From a virus, in the IMG/VR virus record IMGVR_UViG_3300012931_000079, positions 1 through 21,452 of that record: 21,452 nt of DNA; one strand, 5' to 3'. Position 1 is the first letter of the stretch; each line of letters starts with the position of its first letter. The position numbers were made by a program, and so were the translations under genes. Below are positions 5,435-13,178 of this stretch, piece after piece. Under the pieces are notes generated by a model. That model had not been told where the DNA came from. It was given only the letters and a program-made list of their open reading frames with translations, and ran no database searches.

Positions 5435-6843
5435 GAGTCTCACCGGCCAGCGAGGATCTCAAAAAGGCCACAGGGTATAGGGTCAAGTATCATCCTTATG
5501 GAGTGGCAAAGGATATCTTCCACGAACACGCTGATGAAATCCTAATAGTTGGGCCAAAGGGCACGGGTAAGAGTCTAGCTGTGCTGCAAAAGCAGCACTT
5601 GGTCCTGTCGAAGTACCCCAAATCTAAGATGTTCATGGCCCGCAAGACCCGTGCCAGCATGACTAACTCATGTTTGGCTATGTTTCAAGAGAGGGTGTTG
5701 AAGCCTATTGACAAGGTCCACTTCCACAAGCAGGATCAGCAGTTTATCTACCCAAACGGCTCCATCTACGCCGTAATTGGACTGGATAATGTGGACCGGT
5801 TGAACTCTTCCGAGTGGGACGGGGGGTACATTCAAGAGGCTACTGAGGCTACAGAGAATGACTGGGAAATAGCCGGGGCCTGTATCCGTAACGGAGTAGT
5901 GCCGTATCAGCAGCTTATCGGAGACGCCAACCCAGATAAACCCACACACTGGCTTAAAGTACGGTGTGACAAGGGTTTATGTAAGATGTTCAAGTCAGTT
6001 CATGAGGACAACCCTAGATTCTACGACCATATTCAAGAGGCTTGGACTCCAGAGGGGGAGCGGTACATAGCTAAGCTCAAACGGCTAAGTGGAGTCCGGT
6101 TTAAGCGGCTGTATTTGGGAGAATGGGCGGCAGCGGAGGGCATTGTGTACGACGGTTGGGACCCCCATGTACATCTTCTTAGCCGTAACTCCTTACCACC
6201 GGAGTGGACTGAGTGGCCACACTACTGGTCTATAGATTTTGGATTTACCCATCCGTTCGTATGGCAGGATTGGATGGAAGATAGATTCGGACGCCTTTAT
6301 CTGAATAGGGAGATCTATGTAACTAGGACTTTGGTGGAGGATCTAGCCAGAGAGATCATGGACCTCAATGAGGGTCTGCCACACCCACAGGCTATCTTGT
6401 GTGACCATGACGCTGAAGGCAGGGCGACATTTGAGAGGCACACTGGCCTGTTGACACTCCCCGCATACAAGGCAATCCAACCTGGAATTCAGGCTGTACA
6501 GCGGAGGTTAAGGCCAGAGTACATAGTCAACAGCAACGGAATAGAATACGCATCGCCGGGTATGTTCATTCTAAGAGATGCTTTGGTTAAGATTGATGCT
6601 GAACTAAAGGACTCCGGCAAGCCCTACAGCACGGAAACTGAGATCGATGGGTACGTATGGGATGAAAAGGTGGGCAAAACATCCAACAGCCATAGGGATG
6701 AGTTGCCTATCGACTTGGACAATCACGGCATGGACGCTATGCGGTACGCCATTGCATTTGTTGACTCAATAGCCGATGACCCGGAGGACATTGAGGGAAT
6801 AACCTACTATGGAGACGATGAGGTGGTCGTTAGTCCTTATTAG
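5431..6843 (+). CDS. terL: Terminase large subunit
   Basis: This is the ATP-driven packaging motor and DNA nuclease, 470 residues, full length for the family. The Walker A motif is GPKGTGKS at 41-48; the Walker B strand ends in G-Y-I-Q-E with the catalytic Glu near 136. The RNase H-like nuclease domain shows Asp269 in S-I-D-F-G-F, D-H-D at 325-327 and Asp435 in G-M-D-A-M-R-Y-A, the usual three acidic positions. It starts in an ATGA overlap with the small subunit. The gene ends four bases before a perfect palindrome site that precedes the next gene. Confidence 0.95.
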   Translation: MRVSPASEDLKKATGYRVKYHPYGVAKDIFHEHADEILIVGPKGTGKSLAVLQKQHLVLSKYPKSKMFMARKTRASMTNSCLAMFQERVLKPIDKVHFHKQDQQFIYPNGSIYAVIGLDNVDRLNSSEWDGGYIQEATEATENDWEIAGACIRNGVVPYQQLIGDANPDKPTHWLKVRCDKGLCKMFKSVHEDNPRFYDHIQEAWTPEGERYIAKLKRLSGVRFKRLYLGEWAAAEGIVYDGWDPHVHLLSRNSLPPEWTEWPHYWSIDFGFTHPFVWQDWMEDRFGRLYLNREIYVTRTLVEDLAREIMDLNEGLPHPQAILCDHDAEGRATFERHTGLLTLPAYKAIQPGIQAVQRRLRPEYIVNSNGIEYASPGMFILRDALVKIDAELKDSGKPYSTETEIDGYVWDEKVGKTSNSHRDELPIDLDNHGMDAMRYAIAFVDSIADDPEDIEGITYYGDDEVVVSPY

Positions 6844-6846
6844 TGT

Positions 6847-6859
6847 TGTAAAGATTACA
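6847..6859. promoter_or_regulatory. 13-bp palindrome site, perfect, after large terminase
   Basis: TGTAAAGATTACA fills the short gap between the large terminase stop and the next ATG at 6863, ending three bases before it. Confidence 0.75.
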
Positions 6860-6862
6860 CCA

Positions 6863-7171
6863 ATGCGATACATTGCAGACATGGGGATACTGCGCATCGT
6901 AAGAATCTTGCTGCTGCTACTGGCTACGGGGTCAGTCACATTCACCCTGGTTCACGTGTCTGCGGAGAGTAAGTATCCACCGGCGGTCATCAGTGAACCG
7001 GCAAAATGTGACAGTGTTTGCATTGAGCATAGGATAACTAGGCTCGAAACCATACAAGTGCATTCGGTAGAACAGGTTCAGGAACTGAAATCCTTCGTGT
7101 GGTGGCAGTTGGTGGCAATGGCCGCACTGCTGGGAGATGCTGGAATCAGAGTGGCGCGGGATAAGAGGTGA
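6863..7171 (+). CDS. Small two-membrane-segment protein
   Basis: This 102-residue protein has an N-terminal hydrophobic segment at about 8-31, two cysteines (49 and 53), a helical charged stretch at about 55-78 and a second hydrophobic segment at about 78-95, with a basic tail. The start chosen is ATG 6863, three bases after a perfect palindrome site, because an earlier in-frame ATG at 6809 lies inside the terminase gene. No ribosome binding site is present. The cysteines would lie in the loop between the segments and could form a disulphide outside the cytoplasm. A role in lysis (holin, spanin-like) or membrane attachment is possible but unproven. Confidence 0.7.
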   Translation: MRYIADMGILRIVRILLLLLATGSVTFTLVHVSAESKYPPAVISEPAKCDSVCIEHRITRLETIQVHSVEQVQELKSFVWWQLVAMAALLGDAGIRVARDKR

Positions 7172-7220
7172 AGACTTAACGGTCTTCTAGGCAACTAATA
7201 ACACAATCAAAGGAGAAGAT

Positions 7221-7613
7221 GTGGCGAATATATTCGATCCTAACTATCTGTCCGCACAGTTTGTGGATAGCATGAAGGCTCAGGCCGAAACTCAGAATGC
7301 CATCCGGCTGTCAGGGTACACCCAAGCCTGCGCGGACTGGATTGCAGCGAACGTCTCTAATAGGGATCTTGGATTGACTCTGACGGATCTCCCCATTAAG
7401 CCAAAGAAGCAAGTGGTGGATGCAGTGGGCAACGTAACCGAAGTGACATGGGAAGGGTTGACCACTCCCGTGCTCCCGGAACAGGGGCTAGCTTCCAGTT
7501 CCTCAATCAAGGCCACAACCAACGTGCCGATGGACAGGCTGGATCAGGTCATTGCTTGTTTGAGCGTCCTCAATGAGAAACTGGATAAGATCGTGGCGAA
7601 AGTGGGGGCCTGA
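7221..7613 (+). CDS. Hypothetical protein with C-terminal coiled coil (130 aa)
   Basis: It starts with GTG at 7221, five bases after AAGGAG, and encodes MANIFDPNYLSAQF. The N-terminal half is helical. The middle (about 60-95) is rich in Val, Pro and Ser, and the last 25 residues (LDQVIACLSVLNEKLDKIV) form a short coiled coil with heptad hydrophobics. There is no membrane segment. It is the second of five small genes between terminase and portal, with the next ATG one base after its stop. I do not recognise the family; a minor virion or assembly protein would fit the position. Confidence 0.7.
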   Translation: MANIFDPNYLSAQFVDSMKAQAETQNAIRLSGYTQACADWIAANVSNRDLGLTLTDLPIKPKKQVVDAVGNVTEVTWEGLTTPVLPEQGLASSSSIKATTNVPMDRLDQVIACLSVLNEKLDKIVAKVGA

Positions 7614-7614
7614 C

Positions 7615-7860
7615 ATGGCCGAAACCACATCTACTGCTCTATCCTTGGTGGATGCCATCTCCAAAGGAATTGAGATCAAGGTCACTGGGTCCCTTCCTGG
7701 GGAAACAGTGATCCTCGCTGTTCTCAAAGCCTACATCAGTGTTCGAGAGTCCATGGACCCGGAGTTGAGAAAGCGCTGGGACGCCATCACTGTGCAGCAG
7801 TTGGAAGATGTGCAGAATGTGTGGCGGGGTATCTGGGTGGCCCTGGGGGTGGTTAAATGA
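7615..7860 (+). CDS. Small helical hypothetical protein (81 aa)
   Basis: The ATG at 7615 lies one base after the previous stop and encodes MAETTSTALSLVDAISKG. An upstream in-frame ATG at 7573 would overlap the previous gene and is less likely. The protein is mainly helical, with a mildly hydrophobic segment (ETVILAVLKAYISV, about 29-42), and ends in W-R-G-I-W-V-A-L-G-V-V. Its TGA overlaps the ATG of the next gene. The function is unknown. Confidence 0.65.
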   Translation: MAETTSTALSLVDAISKGIEIKVTGSLPGETVILAVLKAYISVRESMDPELRKRWDAITVQQLEDVQNVWRGIWVALGVVK

Positions 7861-8036
7861 GTATTCTAGATCCGAAAGATAATGCGGAGGCTCTAGCTGA
7901 AGCACTTAAGGAAGTAGTGCATACTACTATTCAAGAGGTGGTGGCTTCCCTCATACCGGCAATGGTATCCGCCGCCAACAAGTGGAAACTCACGGTAACT
8001 CTGGAGAAGATAGAGGATGAGAGCCATACTGGATAA
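7857..8036 (+). CDS. Small helical hypothetical protein (59 aa)
   Basis: It starts in an ATGA overlap with the gene before and encodes MSILDPKDNAEALAEALKEV. Most of the chain is one or two amphipathic helices, followed by a short beta-like W-K-L-T-V-T-L segment and an acidic end. It overlaps the next gene by 20 bases. The coupled arrangement in a run of tight overlaps supports it as a real gene despite its size. The function is unknown. Confidence 0.6.
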   Translation: MSILDPKDNAEALAEALKEVVHTTIQEVVASLIPAMVSAANKWKLTVTLEKIEDESHTG

Positions 8037-8178
8037 TTGGAAGACCACGGGGGCAGCTATCATACTGATTGCACTGGTAGTTGCGTTCCTGCTGGGCAGG
8101 ATGACTCTGGAACAGTTCAACACTGCTGCGTTCGCTGCCATTGCTTATGGACTGGTGGCGGCTAAGGATAGTAAGTAG
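8017..8178 (+). CDS. Holin-like small membrane protein (53 aa)
   Basis: ATG at 8017, inside the end of the previous gene in another frame, opens a 53-residue protein. After N-W-K-T-T-G comes a strongly hydrophobic segment at about 12-27 (AAIILIALVVAFLLG). A second small-residue helix follows, ending G-L-V-A-A-K-D-S-K. The W-K-T-T-x-x-G start and G-L-x-A-A-K-D end are features I know from small phage holin-type proteins. A holin would permeabilise the membrane so that the endolysin encoded at 3401 can reach the cell wall. The family assignment is an inference from these short motifs and topology. Confidence 0.6.
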   Translation: MRAILDNWKTTGAAIILIALVVAFLLGRMTLEQFNTAAFAAIAYGLVAAKDSK

Positions 8179-8191
8179 TACAGAACACATT

Positions 8192-8230
8192 GAGCACCCC
8201 TCAATGATAACTGGGCAGGGGGGTGCTCTT
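8192..8230 (+). terminator. Possible terminator after the small-gene cluster
   Basis: GAGCACCCC (8192-8200) pairs perfectly with GGGGTGCTC (8220-8228) over a 19-base loop, 13 bases after the last small gene. Only two T follow, so termination may be weak. It lies between the small-gene cluster and the portal operon. Confidence 0.55.
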
Positions 8231-8323
8231 GGTGTGCCTAGCCTCTCCCATCCTCCACTAAATATCTAGTCTGACCAAGTTCAATCACAACTGAAAAAAC
8301 AGGTAGCCATTAAATCTAAGGAG

Positions 8324-8336
8324 TGTAAACATTACA
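8324..8336. promoter_or_regulatory. 13-bp palindrome site, perfect, before portal ATG
   Basis: TGTAAACATTACA lies exactly between AAGGAG (8318-8323) and the portal start at 8339, so the ribosome binding site is 15 bases from the ATG instead of the usual 5-10. Confidence 0.75.
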
Positions 8337-8338
8337 GT

Positions 8339-10087
8339 ATGACTGTGCTGAGATCCATACGAGACTCCTTATCCGGAGCCTTGGAGGGGGCCAAACTAGG
8401 CAGTGATGCCCTAGGAAAGTTCGTGGGTGTGGTGGATGAGGCTTTGAACATCAAGGATGAGTCGGCAATTAGGGCACAGGAATCGGCCGAAGATCTTGAG
8501 TTGATGCTTGAAAATATTGGGTGGAAAGACCTTCTAACCCAGACTGGAGATTTCAACTTCAGCCGGGAGAACATACGTCGATTGGTGGATCTGTCCCGTA
8601 CTATGTACCTGATCAATCCGCTAATCCGTCGGGCAGTCACGGTCCAGGAGTTGTATGTCTGGGGTGGTGGGGTCAAGATTGAAGCTGAGGATGAATTGGT
8701 AGAGGAAGTTCTGGATGACTTCTTCAAACACCGTGGTAATCAAAGAGTTATTGGTGAGGCGTGGCCTGAGAGGGAGCGCGAACAGCGGATAACAGGCAAC
8801 ACATTCTTTACCTTCCATCGGAATATGCTGAATGGGACTGCCCGAGTCCGGGTCATGCCAGTAGAACAGGTCCAGGAGATTGTGTGCAACCCAAACGACT
8901 CCAAGGAGCCTTGGTTCTACATCCGTGTGATGCCCTCACCAGGATTGATGCAGCCAAATTCAGGGCTAGTTGATAGTCCAGGTGCATCCCAGACGGTATG
9001 GTACCCAGACATCGACTACAACCCAGAAGTGAAAATGTCTGTGGCTCCTGACGGCAGCCGTGTGGAGTGGTCAGTGCAGGTCCTGCATGTGAAGACCGGG
9101 GGACTGTCTGAGATGCGGTTTGGCCTCCCCGAGTTGTACAGTTCACTGGGGTGGGCCACTGCGTACAAAGGAATTTTGGAGAACTTCGCCACTGTTCTGC
9201 GTGCCTACGCACGATTGGCGATGAAGATCTCAGGGGCAGGTAGCAAGAAGAACATTGCCGCTTCAAAGGCTAAGCTGAATACAACCATCAGCAGTGGCTC
9301 TAGAGAGACTAACCCTTCAGCCAATACTGCGGCCATGTTCATATCCTCTGGTGGGATGGATATCACCCCCATCAAGACTGCGGGGCACACCACTGGGCCG
9401 GATGAAGCCAGAGCACTACGGTCAATGGTGGCTTCCGGGAGTGATACTCCAGAGCACTTCTTCGGTGACTCTGACATTGGCAACTTCGCCACTTCTACCA
9501 CTCTCGACCGGCCCACTGAGTTGAAGATGGTGTCCCGGCAGCAGATGTGGGCCAATATCATCCTCCATATTTGCGAGAAGCTCATGGAATGGTCCTCGGT
9601 ATCTCCAAAGGGGAAGATGCGGACTGCTGGGTTTAGGGGTTTGTTAGTCCCGGACCCATTCGATGGATCTCTGAGTGTAATGATTACGCCTCCGGAAGAC
9701 AGTAGCACCAAGCTGGACATCAAATTCCCCAACATCATTGAAAGGGACGTGGTGGATAGGGTCCGGTCAATCGTGATGGCCGCTACCCTCAACGGAAGTT
9801 CAGCGGAAGGAATCATCCCCAATAGAGGCTACCTATTTGAGCTTCTGATGACGGCTCTGGGTGAAAAAGATGCTGAATCCTTACGGAAAAAGTTCTATCC
9901 TGATGATGTCGTACAGGGATTCGTTGATCCTGGTGAGGCTGCTGAGAATGACCGTATTGAGGCTAAGGCAAAGGCGGATTTGGGCACGGCGGCTATCCAA
10001 CAGGCTGAAGTAGCCAAGGTGAATGCAGAAAAGCCAGAGCCTAAGTCATCTGTTCCGCTGCCTGCGGCTTCTGCATCAAGAAAGTAG
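8339..10087 (+). CDS. Portal protein
   Basis: This 582-residue portal forms the dodecameric ring at the capsid vertex through which DNA is packaged. It has the usual order: a helical N-terminus, I-N-P-L-I-R-R-A-V with a following V-W-G-G-G-V segment (about 90-112), a wing domain, and the long clip/stem and crown region with A-S-G-S-D-T-P-E-H-F-F-G-D (about 363-375). It ends in an Ala/Lys/Pro-rich tail. It follows the terminase and precedes the head protease as expected. AAGGAG is present, but a palindrome site is inserted between it and the ATG, leaving 15 bases of spacing. A second, one-mismatch palindrome lies at codons for V-M-I-T. Confidence 0.85.
   Translation: MTVLRSIRDSLSGALEGAKLGSDALGKFVGVVDEALNIKDESAIRAQESAEDLELMLENIGWKDLLTQTGDFNFSRENIRRLVDLSRTMYLINPLIRRAVTVQELYVWGGGVKIEAEDELVEEVLDDFFKHRGNQRVIGEAWPEREREQRITGNTFFTFHRNMLNGTARVRVMPVEQVQEIVCNPNDSKEPWFYIRVMPSPGLMQPNSGLVDSPGASQTVWYPDIDYNPEVKMSVAPDGSRVEWSVQVLHVKTGGLSEMRFGLPELYSSLGWATAYKGILENFATVLRAYARLAMKISGAGSKKNIAASKAKLNTTISSGSRETNPSANTAAMFISSGGMDITPIKTAGHTTGPDEARALRSMVASGSDTPEHFFGDSDIGNFATSTTLDRPTELKMVSRQQMWANIILHICEKLMEWSSVSPKGKMRTAGFRGLLVPDPFDGSLSVMITPPEDSSTKLDIKFPNIIERDVVDRVRSIVMAATLNGSSAEGIIPNRGYLFELLMTALGEKDAESLRKKFYPDDVVQGFVDPGEAAENDRIEAKAKADLGTAAIQQAEVAKVNAEKPEPKSSVPLPAASASRK
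9676..9688. promoter_or_regulatory. 13-bp palindrome site, one mismatch, in portal gene
   Basis: TGTAATGATTACG lies inside the portal gene and encodes V-M-I-T. Confidence 0.55.
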
Positions 10088-10093
10088 GAGAGT

Positions 10094-11038
10094 ATGGAAG
10101 AGTTAACGGTTACTGAGTCCGCAGTCCTTGATGAGTTTGTGGCTAAGGAGTCTCAGGGGCCTGCCAGCATCCCTATCAAGATCATCAGTCCAGGTTGGGG
10201 CTCGATGGCCTACTACAGTGCCGATATGATTAAGTCCAGTGGGCCTTCATGCTTCACCAAGGGCACTCACATGATGTGGAATCACGCCACGGACGCCCAA
10301 GAGGCGGCACGGCCAGAAGGTGATTTGGACTCTCTCGCTGCGGTATTGACCAAGGATGCACACTGGGAGGACAACGGACCCAAGGGTCCTGGGTTGTACT
10401 CGGAGGCCAAAGTATTCTCCGACTATGCCCAAAAGGTGGCAGAGAAGGGGCCGCACATTGGCATCTCAATCAATGCTGCTATTGCTGCTGAGCGTGGTGA
10501 GGTAGAAGGGCGCAAGGGGCTCATTGCAAAAGAGTTCCGTAAGGCGTTCTCAACGGATTTCGTGACCAAAGCCGGGGCCGGGGGTGCCCCAATTGTACCA
10601 GTAGTTGAGTCAGCGGGGGCCACACCCCCAATTTCAATCAAGGAGAAGGATATGGAGAAAGAAGCTCTGGAAGCCCTCCAGAATGAAAGAGATGCCCTGA
10701 AGGCTCAGGTTACAGCCCTTAAGGCATCAGCCGATAAGGGTATCGCCAAGGAGGCTGTTCGGGAAGCCCTTGGCAAGTCAAACGTCAAGGTGTCTGAGTC
10801 CCTTCTGGACCGGCTCTGTGAGAATCCCATCGTCACCGAAGGCAAGGCAGACACCAAGTGGGTGGATGGAGTCGTTGCCCTATTTCCGGTATCTGATGGA
10901 CAGGGCCGCGTGGATGGAATGGGAGCCCCAGTAGCCAAGACGACCGGAACTGATGAGTTCAACAAACGGATGCGGGAGGCCCTCAAAACTCTCGGTATCC
11001 CCGAAGGTGGACTCGATATCGCGGTGCGAGGAAGATAG
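10094..11038 (+). CDS. Head maturation protease with C-terminal scaffold domain
   Basis: The 314-residue protein has an N-terminal protease-like part (about 25-165) and, after a Pro/Ala linker, a helical C-terminal part (from about 187) with coiled-coil sequence, as in protease-scaffold fusions of HK97-fold phages. Likely catalytic residues are His64 in M-W-N-H and Ser125 in H-I-G-I-S, matching the His/Ser pattern of phage prohead proteases. The exact peptidase family is not certain from sequence alone. GAGAG lies just before the ATG. An internal ribosome binding site and ATG at 10652 would make the scaffold part separately. Confidence 0.75.
   Translation: MEELTVTESAVLDEFVAKESQGPASIPIKIISPGWGSMAYYSADMIKSSGPSCFTKGTHMMWNHATDAQEAARPEGDLDSLAAVLTKDAHWEDNGPKGPGLYSEAKVFSDYAQKVAEKGPHIGISINAAIAAERGEVEGRKGLIAKEFRKAFSTDFVTKAGAGGAPIVPVVESAGATPPISIKEKDMEKEALEALQNERDALKAQVTALKASADKGIAKEAVREALGKSNVKVSESLLDRLCENPIVTEGKADTKWVDGVVALFPVSDGQGRVDGMGAPVAKTTGTDEFNKRMREALKTLGIPEGGLDIAVRGR
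10652..11038 (+). CDS. Nested scaffold protein from an internal in-frame start
   Basis: Inside the protease gene, AAGGAG (10640-10645) stands six bases before an in-frame ATG at 10652. The product would be 128 residues, starting MEKEALEALQNERDALK, a coiled-coil helix. Lambda uses the same design: Nu3 scaffold is made from an internal start within the C protease gene. The start signal is stronger than that of the full-length gene. The role is inferred by analogy. Confidence 0.55.
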   Translation: MEKEALEALQNERDALKAQVTALKASADKGIAKEAVREALGKSNVKVSESLLDRLCENPIVTEGKADTKWVDGVVALFPVSDGQGRVDGMGAPVAKTTGTDEFNKRMREALKTLGIPEGGLDIAVRGR

Positions 11039-11056
11039 GCACTAACTTGGATCAGG

Positions 11057-11069
11057 TGTAATCATTACA
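11057..11069. promoter_or_regulatory. 13-bp palindrome site, perfect, before decoration protein
   Basis: TGTAATCATTACA in the gap between the protease/scaffold and decoration genes. The symmetry extends to 17 bp (GGTGTAATCATTACACC), the longest in the set. Confidence 0.8.
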
Positions 11070-11093
11070 CCCAGTCCAGATAAGGAGAATGAA

Positions 11094-11510
11094 ATGGCAA
11101 TCAATCGACGGTATCCTTGCTCGGGGTTGACGCTCCCCTTGACTAAGGCGACGGCTCAAACAGCGTCTCGTACCACGAACTTCGCTGTATCTGGTGACCC
11201 TGTAGTCATCGGGCAGATTCCTGGAGTGGCAGCCGGGGACGCTGACTCTGCTGGAAAGGTAGTCCCGTTCATCGATGGCATCTTTAACGTGCTGGTGGCA
11301 GGCATCGATGCGGGCGGTACTTCCGGCGCGGACAGGGACATCCATGTTGTCGGGGGGGATGCGATCTATTTCGATAAGGACACCACTCCCCCCCTGTCGC
11401 TTCGCTCTACGGGTATCCTCTGGGGCTACGCCATTGGAGATGCTGGAGTGGAACTGGTTGCGTCTGGTGCGACCACAACTGCCATCAATGTGATGGTGGG
11501 GAAAGGCTAG
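11094..11510 (+). CDS. Capsid decoration protein, DUF2190-like
   Basis: This 138-residue beta-rich protein starts at ATG 11094, six bases after AAGGAG. It contains D-G-I-F-N-V-L-V-A-G, then G-D-A-I-Y-F-D near the middle and G-I-L-W-G-Y-A near the end. That pattern resembles the DUF2190 group, small proteins that sit on or stabilise the capsid next to the major capsid gene. Its place directly before the capsid gene supports this. A perfect 17-bp palindrome lies in the upstream gap. The name is a family-level inference. Confidence 0.7.
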   Translation: MAINRRYPCSGLTLPLTKATAQTASRTTNFAVSGDPVVIGQIPGVAAGDADSAGKVVPFIDGIFNVLVAGIDAGGTSGADRDIHVVGGDAIYFDKDTTPPLSLRSTGILWGYAIGDAGVELVASGATTTAINVMVGKG

Positions 11511-11519
11511 GTGATCCAA

Positions 11520-12716
11520 ATGAGAATGACTGAACGAATCGCACAGATTGCTGCCGAAACCTCCAGCATCCGCAATCTCCTGTCCATCGGATCGGCCGAT
11601 GACCAAACCTTCCTTCGTGAAGGTGCTGGGGGTGGAGAACGGCTGGCGGGCCGGATGAAGGAGTCACAGGTACTCGTATTAGCTGAACTCTTGGCTGACG
11701 TGTACGAGAGACGACGTGAGTCCTACATCCTCAAGGAAGCCATGTCTACCAGTGACTTCCCGTACCTGTTCGGCGATGTGCTGTACCGGCAATTGCTGGG
11801 AGCATACAACACGGTTCCAGTGTCCTATCCTGGATACTTCCGCATCATGGATGTCACAGACTTTCGCACCATGAAGATGTACACCATTGATGGCGGGGGA
11901 GCCCGGCTGTCTCAGGTGGCGGAGTACGCCCCTTATCCGGAAACCACCTTCACTGAGGGCAAGTACGAACTGTCCGTGGCGAAGTATGGTCGCCGGTACG
12001 GGATCAGTTTCGAGATGCTGGTCAATGATGACCTCAACGCCTTCAGGTCCCGCCCGATGGTTATGGCCACTGGCGCTCGCCGGTCGGAGGAGTATTTGGC
12101 TGCGTCTATGCTGGTAGATGCCAGCGGCCTTCATGCTTCCTACTTCACAGTTGGGAATGCCAACATCATCACCAGCAACCCGCCGCTGTCTACCGCTGCA
12201 CTGCAAACGGCGTTTACCCAGTTGACCAACATGGTGGACTCCGATGGGGAGCCTATCATCATCAACGGCGTTAACCTCATCATTGCTCCTGGGGATAAGG
12301 TTCTGGCAGAGAACATCCTTCAGGCCAATACCATTCGTACCACTCTGGCGGCGTACGGAGGCGCAACCGGGTTGGAATTGGAGTCCAACAACTGGATGAA
12401 GAATGCTGTCCAACTACACATCAATCCGTACCTTCGGACCATCGCCACTGGCCTGTCCACCAATCCCTGGTTCCTGGAAGCCAACCCGAATGACATGACC
12501 CAGCGGCCAGCATTCATGTTCGGATTCCTTCGAGGCCGTCGCAATCCTCAACTCTGGGTCAAGGACCCGAATGCTCAGTCACTCGGTGGGGGAAGTTCCT
12601 CCGTAGCCGAAGGGGACTTTGACACCGACAGCATCAACTACAAGCTGCGTCATATCTTCGGAGCCGCGCAGGGCGATCCCAAGATGTGCGTTGGTTCGGA
12701 CGGCAAGGGCAGCTAG
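11520..12716 (+). CDS. Major capsid protein
   Basis: This 398-residue HK97-fold capsid protein has a helical, charged N-terminus and a long E-loop/P-domain region with F-T-E-G-K-Y-E-L and K-Y-G-R-R-Y-G-I-S-F-E-M-L (about 140-170). Its C-terminal half ends with a G-A-A-Q-G-D-P segment, resembling Mu gpT-like capsid proteins. The start chosen is ATG 11520 because AGGTGATCC upstream matches the 3' end complement of 16S rRNA over nine bases. A GTG at 11511, directly after the previous stop, is an alternative that adds three residues. A strong terminator follows the gene. Confidence 0.85.
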   Translation: MRMTERIAQIAAETSSIRNLLSIGSADDQTFLREGAGGGERLAGRMKESQVLVLAELLADVYERRRESYILKEAMSTSDFPYLFGDVLYRQLLGAYNTVPVSYPGYFRIMDVTDFRTMKMYTIDGGGARLSQVAEYAPYPETTFTEGKYELSVAKYGRRYGISFEMLVNDDLNAFRSRPMVMATGARRSEEYLAASMLVDASGLHASYFTVGNANIITSNPPLSTAALQTAFTQLTNMVDSDGEPIIINGVNLIIAPGDKVLAENILQANTIRTTLAAYGGATGLELESNNWMKNAVQLHINPYLRTIATGLSTNPWFLEANPNDMTQRPAFMFGFLRGRRNPQLWVKDPNAQSLGGGSSSVAEGDFDTDSINYKLRHIFGAAQGDPKMCVGSDGKGS

Positions 12717-12741
12717 TAGACTGCCAAATCAAGTCAACTTT

Positions 12742-12770
12742 GGGGCTATCCAATTGGGTAGCCCCTCTTT
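12742..12770 (+). terminator. Intrinsic terminator after the major capsid gene
   Basis: GGGGCTA (12742-12748) pairs with TAGCCCC (12759-12765), with further C/G pairs closing an AATT loop, followed by TCTTT. It lies 26 bases after the capsid stop and should cap capsid-operon transcription or let only part of it continue into the inserted genes. Confidence 0.8.
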
Positions 12771-12791
12771 ACAGATGACAGGAGATATACA

Positions 12792-13178
12792 ATGCCGTCT
12801 AGATTTGTGAGTGTCCTGGTGGTTCTCACTGCAAGCCTGCTGATGGCTGCGGCCCCTACCCTCATCATTCCCCCAACTGTCAATTTGACTGATGTAGAGA
12901 TCAATTGGACAGCCGCTCCTACCAGTTCTGAAAAGGTGTGTGCTGAGACTATTTGGCTGGACCATCTGGCCTTTAGTGTGGCGGGGGACGCCCGGACTGT
13001 CACGGCTACAGATGCACAGGGTAGTCCAATAACTTGGATGACCGCTATACCATTGTCGGCTAACCAGTTAACTCTCATAGCTCTGCCATCCAAGGGTATT
13101 AGGATGCAGGGTGGGTTTTATCTGACTGCTAGTGGATCTGGAGTAGTGTACCAGTTCCGCGGGAGGGTAAAGCGGTGA
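12792..13178 (+). CDS. Predicted exported protein (128 aa)
   Basis: The N-terminus MPSRFVSVLVVLTASLLMAA is a Sec signal peptide, with cleavage likely after A-A-A near residue 21. About 105 mature residues follow, beta-rich, with one Cys (about residue 50), ending in a basic R-G-R-V-K-R. AGGAG lies seven bases before the ATG. The stop overlaps the GTG of the fibre gene. There is no recognisable domain. It is the first of three genes with N-terminal export-like sequences inserted between capsid and connector genes, so a shared role with the fibre-like proteins is likely. Confidence 0.65.
   Translation: MPSRFVSVLVVLTASLLMAAAPTLIIPPTVNLTDVEINWTAAPTSSEKVCAETIWLDHLAFSVAGDARTVTATDAQGSPITWMTAIPLSANQLTLIALPSKGIRMQGGFYLTASGSGVVYQFRGRVKR

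Noticed and set aside
11679-12413. Long 244-codon minus-strand frame
   Set aside because: It lies wholly opposite the major capsid gene, has no ribosome binding site and shows no domain. The same holds for 9205-9822 (opposite portal), 11052-11606 and 3399-3638 on the minus strand.
12780-12794. GGAGATATACA before ATG, resembling the T7 gene 10 ribosome binding site
   Set aside because: The match is short and the upstream enhancer sequence is absent; a natural AGGAG site explains it, so no vector or T7 origin is claimed.
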